64,000 bases of DNA from Moritella sp. 5 (GTDB lineage: Bacteria; Pseudomonadota; Gammaproteobacteria; Enterobacterales; Moritellaceae): the NCBI RefSeq assembly GCF_018219455.1, contig NZ_CP056122.1:3348001-3412000 (forward strand). Reading direction: 5' to 3'. Positions 17,638 through 25,498 of this stretch are shown here, one piece after another; the first letter of the stretch is position 1, and each line of letters opens with the position of its first letter. The notes beneath the pieces were generated by a model. The model worked only from the letters and a program-made list of their open reading frames with translations, was not told where the DNA came from and did no database searches. A program made the translations under genes and the position numbers.

Positions 17638-19050
17638 TTAAACAACGTGTCTAAATCTAACGACAAACATAGCGCCACCCAACTCACTGCTGCCAATATT
17701 AATCTCCGCCTTCATTGTTTTAACTATCGTATTTACAATCGCTAAACCTAAACCAAAACCACCCGTTTGCCGGCTTCGGCTGTTATCTAAACGTGTAAAG
17801 GCATCCAATACTTGTTCACGTTGTAATGGCGAAATACCTTCCCCATCATCTTCAACAACAATACTGAAATACTCAGGATCATTTTTAAGGCTAAGCTTGA
17901 CGGTTGAATCCGCATATAAACACGCATTTTTTACCAAATTATCAACTATAAGTTGCAGGTAACGAGGGTTTGCATCGACTCTAACCGTATCGATATCTGA
18001 AGAAAGCAATACTCTAGGATATTGGCGTTGAAATTCAATTTCACGTGATTGCATTAACTCACTTAAATCGACGATTTGATGCGCCGATGAAGGTTTATGT
18101 TCAATCGTTTGTAACATTAAAATATCATTAGCCAACGCTTCCATTTCAACTGTATAACGGCTTAAATCATTATGTAATTCAGTCGTATATGTACTATGTT
18201 CCTCATCACTTAATAATCCCATCACTAATTGAATTCGTGTTAACGGTGTACGTAACTCATGCGCAATTGCATTGGCCATAACCTGTTGTTGATGCTGCGA
18301 GTGCTGCAATGATATAGCCATCTCATTAAAACTTGCCGCCATCTGGTTTAACGGGGCTGGTATTTTATCGTCAACTCGAGTATCTAACTGCCCGTTTGCT
18401 AAGGCTAAACTTGCAGTGCTCAACCGATAAACGTGATCAGATATATTTTTTACTGAGGCATACAGCACCAAAGCAATACTCAAAAAGATAAAACCTAATA
18501 AAAATAGCTCAGGATAATTATCTTCCAAATCTTCAGGTCCATCTATCGGGTACGCCTCTTCTAAACGGTCAATAATGAGCAATAACCCTTCATGATGCGG
18601 AATGATAATAGCAAGACGTCCACTTTCTTCTTCATGTCGATATACATACACCCCCCATTTACCAATCCCTGCAGGTAATGGTGGGTAGTTTATATTTTGC
18701 TTTATATCAATTTCGTCCAACATTTCATGCTTTTGATGATATGCCAATGCATTTTTCACCGAGATAGTTTCAATAGTAAAACCTGTGAACCGACTCAATA
18801 AGTCTACTTCCATATTCCAATCGTCAGTACTTGCGGTAAAGTCATCAAGTAGTGTGGCAGCAAAGCTAGCATCGTGCACAAATGCATCATTATTAAGATT
18901 ATCATAGTAGTAATCCATAACTAACGAAACAATGACAATACTAGCTATAATAACAGTGCTAATACTGATATATAGCTTAAAGAAAAGCGTATTTGCCATA
19001 TTACGATTGATAGATTGTTTAAGATTAGAAAACATATTATTGTTTAACAA
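17638..19050 (-). CDS. RstB-like sensor histidine kinase, copy 2 of a tandem array
   Basis: 470 residues with the same architecture as its neighbours: two helices around a ~135-residue periplasmic sensor, HAMP, HisKA with AHELRTPLTRI, and HATPase with DNLVKNACLY, EDDGEGIS and GGFGLGLAIV. The kinase part differs from the flanking copies at only scattered positions (for example DEEHSTYTTELHND against NEEHSSYTAELHSD). The sensor has its own sequence, with IDGPEDLEDNYPE before the second helix. TTG start at 19050, overlapping a second regulator-tail remnant. It is 115 bp upstream of copy 3. Confidence 0.85.
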   Translation of the reverse strand: MLNNNMFSNLKQSINRNMANTLFFKLYISISTVIIASIVIVSLVMDYYYDNLNNDAFVHDASFAATLLDDFTASTDDWNMEVDLLSRFTGFTIETISVKNALAYHQKHEMLDEIDIKQNINYPPLPAGIGKWGVYVYRHEEESGRLAIIIPHHEGLLLIIDRLEEAYPIDGPEDLEDNYPELFLLGFIFLSIALVLYASVKNISDHVYRLSTASLALANGQLDTRVDDKIPAPLNQMAASFNEMAISLQHSQHQQQVMANAIAHELRTPLTRIQLVMGLLSDEEHSTYTTELHNDLSRYTVEMEALANDILMLQTIEHKPSSAHQIVDLSELMQSREIEFQRQYPRVLLSSDIDTVRVDANPRYLQLIVDNLVKNACLYADSTVKLSLKNDPEYFSIVVEDDGEGISPLQREQVLDAFTRLDNSRSRQTGGFGLGLAIVNTIVKTMKAEINIGSSELGGAMFVVRFRHVV

Positions 19051-19088
19051 ATAGGTAGCCCCTTACAACGAATTGTTTTAATTATTTG
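19037..19088 (-). pseudogene. Second remnant of response-regulator C-terminus, with one-base insertion
   Basis: The minus strand encodes QIIKTIRCKG, then an extra G in a G-run shifts the frame; skipping it gives YLFVKQ and the stop. It is 52 bases against 51 in the intact gene. It precedes kinase copy 2 with the same 14-bp overlap as the real regulator-kinase junction. Confidence 0.85.
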
Positions 19089-19120
19089 CTCGGGGAGTGC
19101 TATAGCCAGTGAACAAAGCC

Positions 19121-20527
19121 CTAAGCGATACTAACAACGTGCCTAAACCTAACGACAAACATAGCGCCACCCAACTCACTGCTGCCAATATTAATCTCCG
19201 CTTTCATTGTTTTAACTATCGTATTTACAATAGCTAAACCTAAACCAAAACCACCCGTTTGCCTGCTTCGGCTGTTATCTAAACGTGTAAAGGCATCCAA
19301 TACTTGTTCACGTTGTAACGGCGAAATACCTTCTCCATCATCTTCAACAATAATACTGAAATACTCAAGATCACTTTTTAGGCTAAGCTTGACGGTTGAA
19401 TCCGCATATAAACACGCATTTTTCACCAAATTATCAACTATAAGTTGCAGGTAACGAGGGTTTGCATCAACCCTAACCGTATCGACATCTGAAGAAAGCG
19501 AGACACTAGGATATTGGCGTTGAAATTCAATTTTACGTGATTGCATCAACTCACTTAAATCGACGATTTGATGCACCAATGAAGGTTTATGTTCGATCGT
19601 TTGCAACATCAAAATATCATTGGCCAACGCTTCCATTTCAACCGTGTAACGGCTTAAATCATTATGTAATTCAGTCGTATATGTACTATGTTCTTCATCA
19701 CTTAATAATCCCATCACTAATTGAATTCGCGTTAACGGTGTGCGTAACTCATGCGCAATTGCATTGGCCATAACCTGTTGTTGATGCTGTGAGTACTGCA
19801 AGGATATCGCCATCTCATTAAAACTTACCGCCATTTGATTTAAGGGGGCGGGTATGTTGTCGACAACCCTTGTATCGAGCTGACCATTTGCTAATGCCTG
19901 ACTTGCCAAACTCAATTTATAAACATGATCGGATATATTTTTCACAGCGACATACAGCACTAATGCGATACTCAAAAAGATAAAGCCCAATAATAAAAAT
20001 AAAGCATCGTTATCGTCATCAGGCCCCTCCATGGGTGCATCCATACTAGAAATAGTATCAATAATGAGTAGTGACTTGTCATAATACGGGATGATTACAG
20101 CCAAGCGTTCATCATTAGCGTTAGCGTTATCATATACATGCACGCCGCCCCTACCAATACCAATAGGTAAAGGTGGTGTATCGTTATCCTGATCAATAAC
20201 ATCCAATAATTCATGTCGTTGGTGATATTTTAATACTTCTTTCGCGGATAACGTTTGAATTGAAAAACCCGTGAATTGACTTAATAGATCCACTTCCATA
20301 TCCCAGCGTTCACTACCTTCCTCAAAATTATCCAGTAAACGTGCAACAAAATTAGCATTGTATACAAATTCAGCATTGTTAAAATAATTGTAAATGATGA
20401 TTACAAATAATACTATGCTACCAATGATTACGGTCGTAATACTGAGATACAGCTTAAAAAAAAGTGTATGACCCTTATTACGGTTTATTACTCGATTGAG
20501 ATTAGTCAATATATTATTGTTTAACAA
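19121..20527 (-). CDS. RstB-like sensor histidine kinase, copy 1 next to the regulator
   Basis: 468 residues, same domain order as the two downstream copies. The sensor holds ARLLDNFEEGSERWDMEVDLL and an acidic stretch (MEGPDDDNDA) before the second helix. H-box AHELRTPLTRI, G1 EDDGEGIS and G2 GGFGLGLAIV are intact. The TTG start at 20527 lies 14 bp inside the response-regulator gene, so translation is coupled. This copy is the likely founder of the array. It would autophosphorylate and pass phosphate to the regulator; the signal is unknown, though acidic membrane-proximal patches bind cations in PhoQ (inference). Confidence 0.87.
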   Translation of the reverse strand: MLNNNILTNLNRVINRNKGHTLFFKLYLSITTVIIGSIVLFVIIIYNYFNNAEFVYNANFVARLLDNFEEGSERWDMEVDLLSQFTGFSIQTLSAKEVLKYHQRHELLDVIDQDNDTPPLPIGIGRGGVHVYDNANANDERLAVIIPYYDKSLLIIDTISSMDAPMEGPDDDNDALFLLLGFIFLSIALVLYVAVKNISDHVYKLSLASQALANGQLDTRVVDNIPAPLNQMAVSFNEMAISLQYSQHQQQVMANAIAHELRTPLTRIQLVMGLLSDEEHSTYTTELHNDLSRYTVEMEALANDILMLQTIEHKPSLVHQIVDLSELMQSRKIEFQRQYPSVSLSSDVDTVRVDANPRYLQLIVDNLVKNACLYADSTVKLSLKSDLEYFSIIVEDDGEGISPLQREQVLDAFTRLDNSRSRQTGGFGLGLAIVNTIVKTMKAEINIGSSELGGAMFVVRFRHVVSIA

Positions 20528-21218
20528 AAAGGTAGCCCTTACAGCGAATTGTTTTGATAATTTGATACGGTGCTACATCATCTTTTATCTTTTTACGTAA
20601 ACTGGATAAGCGCATATCCAACGCTCTATCCAAGCCATCAAATTCAACCCCTTTTAATGCCTGATAACACTCATCACGACTAACAATTGTTCCCGCTTGT
20701 TTTGCTAAATATTCCAACATTTCATATTCTGCACCGGTTAAGATAATCTCTTCATTATCACGGGTAACCAAACGCTTCAATGTATCTATCGTTAACGTAC
20801 CAGTATGACTTAACGCATTATCATTTTTCTTACTTCTGCTTTCGCGGCGTAACAATGCTTCAATATGAGAGAGTAAAATATGCGGTCGTAACGGTTTATG
20901 CAGATAACCATCAGCGCCCGTATCCAACGCTGCAATCTCAGATATTTCTTCACTGCAAGCGGTAAGCATAATAATAGGCCCAGTATAAGTTTCACGACTT
21001 TGCTTACACACTTCAATACCGTTCATACCCGGCATCATAATATCTAATACCACGAGATCAGGCTGTAATCTGGCGATATCTGCGAGTCCATCTGTACCAT
21101 TATTACTGAGTGATACTTGATATCCTTTAGTGCGTAAAAACATGTCGAGAAGACGACAAATCTCTAAATCATCTTCAACAATTAAAATGTGTTTTTTGCC
21201 ATTTTCTAACATGTTCAA
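20514..21218 (-). CDS. RstA-like OmpR-family response regulator
   Basis: 234 residues. The receiver domain has EDD near residue 15, phospho-acceptor Asp in VVLDIMMPG (about residue 59), Thr in MLTACSE and Lys in LHKPLRP. The C-terminal winged helix (TLTIDTLKRLV..., LTGAEYEMLEYLAKQAG, GLDRALDMRLSSLRKKI, IIKTIRCKGYLFVKQ) follows RstA. The start may be TTG at 21218, with AAGG five bases upstream, or ATG two codons later. It is the only regulator for three kinases downstream and overlaps the first by 14 bp. Targets unknown; autoregulation is likely for the class. Confidence 0.87.
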   Translation of the reverse strand: MNMLENGKKHILIVEDDLEICRLLDMFLRTKGYQVSLSNNGTDGLADIARLQPDLVVLDIMMPGMNGIEVCKQSRETYTGPIIMLTACSEEISEIAALDTGADGYLHKPLRPHILLSHIEALLRRESRSKKNDNALSHTGTLTIDTLKRLVTRDNEEIILTGAEYEMLEYLAKQAGTIVSRDECYQALKGVEFDGLDRALDMRLSSLRKKIKDDVAPYQIIKTIRCKGYLFVKQ

Positions 21219-21745
21219 AGAAACCTTATGTCATTATAAATAAGTAAAATACAGGGATAAGAAAACACTTAAGCGCTAGGTAAGTTTAGTTCACTATCAT
21301 TTAGTCTAATGGTATGAATATTTATCAGTGCCATTGCAGTTATTACCTGAGATATGGCTATTATTTGTACCCGTGAAACGTATCGACTGCAAATATTGTA
21401 ATTTTTCGGTATAACCCAAGTATAGCGATCAAATAATAACCCTAACAATACTGTAATACTAACGAATTTGGTTATATGAATGCCTTTGCACTATGACGTA
21501 TGAATAACAACGCAATCATATAAAACAAAACGTAAGCTTTCAGTCTCTAATTTGTCAGCTTTGTCAGCTTTGTCAGTGGTAATCAAGCAGCCAGTCAATT
21601 TTTTTATAAACTACTGTAATTTTATCAGTGTTCCCCTACTTAATATCTATACAGACGGTATAATTACGCTAAAATACAATCCTAATGACCTTGGCTTTAA
21701 ATCGTGCTTGCAGAAACAGCAAGCATGCTTCAGATAAGAGTAAAC
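21219..21745. other. Intergenic region between regulator and dinG, with short tandem repeats
   Basis: About 530 bp between divergent genes, AT-rich. It holds a 9-bp unit TTTGTCAGC repeated nearly three times at 21551-21576. A 21/22-bp unit starting CATGCTT is duplicated at 21724-21744 and 21745-21766, giving two in-frame ATGs for dinG. No gene or RNA could be supported. Confidence 0.5.
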
Positions 21746-23809
21746 ATGCTTTCAGATAAGAGTAAACAAGCTATTCGTGATGTTTATCAGAACATCCGCG
21801 ATTCACTGCCTGACTTTGCAGTCCGTAAATCACAAAATATCCTTGTGGCTGAAATGGCAAAAACCCTCGCCGGTAATTTTGATAAAAATCGTCGTTTAAT
21901 TATAGCCGAAGCAGGTACAGGTACAGGTAAATCATTAGCTTATTTGATTGCAGGGATCCCACTCGCCACCGAAGCGAAAAAGACCCTAGTCATTTCAACA
22001 GCCACCATTGCACTACAAGAGCAGCTTTTGCACAAAGAACTGCCTTTCTTTCGCCGTCAATCAGGGCTTAAATTTGAGTTTGCCTTGGTGAAAGGTCGTC
22101 AGCGTTATTGCTGTGAACAAAAGCTTGCCATGCTTTCGCAAGCTGATGACCAAATAGAACTACTTGCTGACTTAGCCACAGTTCCTAAAAAACGCGATTT
22201 ACAGCTTATCAAGCGCATGTTTACGGCTTACGCAGCAGGTAAATGGAAAGGCGATATCGACAGTTGGCCCACCCAGATCCCCGGCGATATTTGGCAATTA
22301 ATTGTTTCAGACCGTCACAGTTGCAGTAAATCATTTAGCGCACACCGTAATTGCCCTTTTCATAAAGCACGTGAAGCCTTGGACCAATGTGACGTGCTCA
22401 TTGTAAATCACGCCTTATTATTAGCTGATTTAGAGCTTGGTGGCGGCATTATTCTACCAAAACCAGAAGACTGTTATTACGTACTGGATGAAGCCCATCA
22501 TTTACCACGCATTACCCGTGATTTCTCGTCAGCGCATGCTTCGGTACTCGGCGCAAAAGCCTGGTTACAGACCATGGCGGTATCAATGCGCCAACTCACG
22601 CAAACTATCGCGTCAAGCGAGATATCCGATCCGGTCACAAAACTGCTCAGTTCAATCAATACTATCAGTAAAGAACTCACCAAGGTCCACAGTTTAATGT
22701 CCGCTAACGATCGCCAATTTAGTGATGATTCTTGGCGCTTTGCTGATGGTGAACTACCAGAATCGTTAGAAGAACTGGCAGCAAACATGAATCATGAAAC
22801 CAAACGTGGCGTTAGCCAAACAGCAAAGATTGTTGATATTCTTGCCGAACAAGTAAAACAAGATCAGTTGCCACAAGTTAAAGCAAATAAACTCATTGCC
22901 GAAGTGGGTTTTTACCTGCAACGCATCGAGAATCTACATCAAGTGTGGAACATGTTGATTAAAGAAACAAAAGGCACACCACTGGCAAAATGGGTAGAGA
23001 AAAGTGGCACTCGCCAAGACGACCATATCTTTGCAGCTAGCTTGATTGATGTTGACAGTAAACTAGAACACATGTTGTGGTCGCAATGTGGCGCTGCGAT
23101 CTTGACCTCAGCAACATTAACCTCACTCGGCAACTTTAATTATTTCCGCCGCCAAGTCGGTTTATTAAATGATGAATCAGCGCAGCACCTGCAACTCGAC
23201 TCACCGTTTGAGTTTGAACAAGCAGAGCTATATATACCTAATTTAGCACTAGCACCAAATGAACAGGGTTTCACTGAGTTATTAGCAGAAAAACTCCCAA
23301 GTTTACTGCCGGACAAAAAAGCATCTTTGGTGTTGTTTAGTTCGTACCGACAAATGAATCAAGTCGCTGAAATGATTCGTAGTACAACAAAATTAGAACT
23401 ATTGGTACAAAAAGAAAGTTCACGTGCCGAACAATTACAAAAACATGCAGAAAACGTGAAAGCAAATAAAACCAGCATCTTATTTGGAACCAGTAGCTTA
23501 TCTGAGGGTCTTGATCTACCTGGGGATTTACTCACAAATTTAATTATCACTAAAATCCCATTCTCAGTGCCGACCTCCCCTGTTGAAGAAGCGCAATCGG
23601 AATGGATCACTAAATCTGGTGGAAATCCATTCATGCAGGTCTCAGTTCCCGAAGCCAGTAAAAAATTGATCCAATCTTGTGGTCGATTACTGAGAAAAGA
23701 GAAAGATTCTGGTAGAATCACGCTACTTGATCGGCGAGTTGTTAGTAAACGCTATGGACCAGCATTGCTTAATTCGCTTCCCCCTTATAAAAGAAATATA
23801 GAGTTTTGA
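21746..23809 (+). CDS. dinG: ATP-dependent DNA helicase DinG
   Basis: About 687 residues, XPD-like superfamily 2 helicase. Walker A is EAGTGTGKSLAYL and the DEAH box is YVLDEAHHLPR. Fe-S ligands are RYCCEQ, then a Cys trio in the HSCSKSF..NCPF..LDQC region, and motif III-like LTSATLTSLG follows. C-terminal LIQSCGRLLR is motif VI. I choose the ATG at 21746 (AAGAG five bases upstream); in-frame GTG 21704 and ATG 21725 lie in a duplicated leader. DinG unwinds 5'-to-3' and resolves R-loops and G-quadruplexes. The stop overlaps the next gene (TGATG). Confidence 0.9.
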   Translation: MLSDKSKQAIRDVYQNIRDSLPDFAVRKSQNILVAEMAKTLAGNFDKNRRLIIAEAGTGTGKSLAYLIAGIPLATEAKKTLVISTATIALQEQLLHKELPFFRRQSGLKFEFALVKGRQRYCCEQKLAMLSQADDQIELLADLATVPKKRDLQLIKRMFTAYAAGKWKGDIDSWPTQIPGDIWQLIVSDRHSCSKSFSAHRNCPFHKAREALDQCDVLIVNHALLLADLELGGGIILPKPEDCYYVLDEAHHLPRITRDFSSAHASVLGAKAWLQTMAVSMRQLTQTIASSEISDPVTKLLSSINTISKELTKVHSLMSANDRQFSDDSWRFADGELPESLEELAANMNHETKRGVSQTAKIVDILAEQVKQDQLPQVKANKLIAEVGFYLQRIENLHQVWNMLIKETKGTPLAKWVEKSGTRQDDHIFAASLIDVDSKLEHMLWSQCGAAILTSATLTSLGNFNYFRRQVGLLNDESAQHLQLDSPFEFEQAELYIPNLALAPNEQGFTELLAEKLPSLLPDKKASLVLFSSYRQMNQVAEMIRSTTKLELLVQKESSRAEQLQKHAENVKANKTSILFGTSSLSEGLDLPGDLLTNLIITKIPFSVPTSPVEEAQSEWITKSGGNPFMQVSVPEASKKLIQSCGRLLRKEKDSGRITLLDRRVVSKRYGPALLNSLPPYKRNIEF

Positions 23810-24588
23810 TGTTAGAACTTGGTTTAGAACCTTCGGTTTTTATAATTTTATGCAGCGTTGCGCTGGTTGCTGGTTTCATTGACGCTATTGCTGGCGGTGG
23901 TGGTTTATTAACAGTACCCGCATTACTCAGTGCAGGCCTACCACCACACCTTGCATTAGGTACCAATAAATTGGCTGCCAGTTTTGGTTCATGCGCTGCA
24001 GCAATAACCTTCTATAAGAAGCGTTTATTTAATCCCAAATTTTGGTGGCGATCATTTCTGTTTACAGCCACCGGAGCTATATGTGGTACCTTCGTAGTTA
24101 ACGTCATCAGCACCGCTTGGCTAGAGAAATTATTACCCGTCATTATTATCTTTACTGCTATCTATTCTATCTTTAGCAAAACCCAAGAACACACAGGTGA
24201 AACCTTACCTGATGACAACCCTGCACTACATAAAAAACAGGGCTTACAAGGGTGTATTATCGGCTTTTATGATGGTGTCGCAGGCCCAGGTACCGGTGCA
24301 TTTTGGACTGTATCAACAATGGCGCTGTATAAACTTAATATCCTGTTTGCCTCTGGTGTTGCTAAAGCAATGAACTTTACCAGTAACTTCACCTCGCTAC
24401 TGACCTTTATTTACCTTGGCCACATCAATTGGTACCTGGGTTTAAGCATGGGGTTATCAATTATGGTTGGTGCGATCATTGGTGCACATACAGCTATTCA
24501 TTTTGGGGCTAAGTTCATTCGCCCATTATTCATTACTGTCGTTATTATTATTGCCTTTAAGCTGGCTTATCAAGCATGGCTACAATAA
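23809..24588 (+). CDS. TSUP-family membrane transporter (TauE/SafE, YfcA-like)
   Basis: About 259 residues and eight helices. The first half has GFIDAIAGGGGLLTVPALLSAGLPPHLALGTNK and the second half GFYDGVAGPGTGAFW, the two related signature motifs of the family, close to E. coli YfcA. Members move sulfite, organosulfonates or related anions. The ATG overlaps the dinG stop, and its 3' end overlaps priC by 13 bp, so all three form a tight operon. Substrate unknown. Confidence 0.85.
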   Translation: MLELGLEPSVFIILCSVALVAGFIDAIAGGGGLLTVPALLSAGLPPHLALGTNKLAASFGSCAAAITFYKKRLFNPKFWWRSFLFTATGAICGTFVVNVISTAWLEKLLPVIIIFTAIYSIFSKTQEHTGETLPDDNPALHKKQGLQGCIIGFYDGVAGPGTGAFWTVSTMALYKLNILFASGVAKAMNFTSNFTSLLTFIYLGHINWYLGLSMGLSIMVGAIIGAHTAIHFGAKFIRPLFITVVIIIAFKLAYQAWLQ

Positions 24589-25202
24589 CCCGTCAGCAAC
24601 AACAGCTCAACCAACTCACCCAACGTATTAAACAGTTGAGTGAGTTGAGTAAGCAAGTCAACTCGAGTCACACAACGACCATCAATTATAAATTACGCGA
24701 TCGCGCCTTGTTCTACCCTGGCTTATTTATCGGTAACAGCCACGATATTCAGCAATACATGGCTGAATTAGAAAAGAGTATGACGCGTTTACAACACTAT
24801 TTTGATAAGAGTGTTGATAAACAGGCAACCAACACAAAGCAGCCAAGCTCATCGCCAGAAAATACATTATCTATAGAGGACGTGTTATTAGAAAAAGTAG
24901 CACATCAATTTAGAGCTATTAATGGCGTATTACGACAGTGTCATTTTAGGCGTGGAGAAGTCAAAGATGAGCAAACAAATTATGCTGTTATTGCGAAGAA
25001 GTTATTGCAGAAATCACACTATTTATATCAAAAATTAGCGCAACAAATAGAGTATGAACGCCGTTTGCAAGCAATGATAGATCAACAAACCGATCCACTT
25101 CAATTACAACAAACGAGGCAAAGGTTACAACGTTGTCAGGCTGCAACAGCAAAAGTCCGCCAACAGTTACAACGCTATGAACAAAAGAAAGATCTTATGT
25201 AA
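24576..25202 (+). CDS. priC: Primosomal replication protein PriC
   Basis: 208 residues, largely helical and Gln-rich. The C-terminus (YERRLQAMIDQQ...LQLQQTRQRLQRCQAATAKVRQQLQRYE) aligns with the conserved end of E. coli PriC (FERRLREMV...RLARCRHALEKIENRL). RDRALFYPGLF in the N-terminal part matches the family's F.R.LF motif. PriC restarts stalled forks by loading DnaB with DnaC. The neighbour rsmS(ybaM) is also beside priC in E. coli, which supports the call. Overlaps the transporter gene at its 5' end. Confidence 0.8.
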   Translation: MATITRQQQQLNQLTQRIKQLSELSKQVNSSHTTTINYKLRDRALFYPGLFIGNSHDIQQYMAELEKSMTRLQHYFDKSVDKQATNTKQPSSSPENTLSIEDVLLEKVAHQFRAINGVLRQCHFRRGEVKDEQTNYAVIAKKLLQKSHYLYQKLAQQIEYERRLQAMIDQQTDPLQLQQTRQRLQRCQAATAKVRQQLQRYEQKKDLM

Positions 25203-25272
25203 TAACAATTTCGTTACCAATTAAAAATCTTAATATGCAATATATAACTAAAATAAGTAAGGATTCTTTATT

Positions 25273-25437
25273 ATGTCGCTAGAAAACGCGCCAAAACATA
25301 TAAAACTTGCCGTTGACCTCATCCAACTACTTGAAGAAAGCCAACTACCGACAGAAACAGTGATCAAAGCATTGGCAATCGTACAACAAGATTTTCAACG
25401 TAAACTTGGAACTGAAACAACAAACAACGTTAGTTAA
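25273..25437 (+). CDS. rsmS: RsmS/YbaM (DUF2496) small protein
   Basis: 54 residues: [20 protein letters not shown] then [25 protein letters not shown]. This is nearly the E. coli YbaM pattern ([23 protein letters not shown]...). AAGGA lies about 10 bases upstream of the ATG. It follows priC by 70 bp, the same pairing as in E. coli. RsmS has been described as a pleiotropic regulator in soft-rot bacteria; its molecular role is unclear. Confidence 0.88.
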   Translation: MSLENAPKHIKLAVDLIQLLEESQLPTETVIKALAIVQQDFQRKLGTETTNNVS

Positions 25438-25498
25438 TTAGTCACTCATTAGTGAGTAAGACCAATAAGCAGTAATTGTTATCAGACAAAGTTCCAAT

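Noticed and set aside
23359-23721. 120-codon minus-strand frame opposite dinG
   Set aside because: The helicase motifs on the plus strand account for this DNA.
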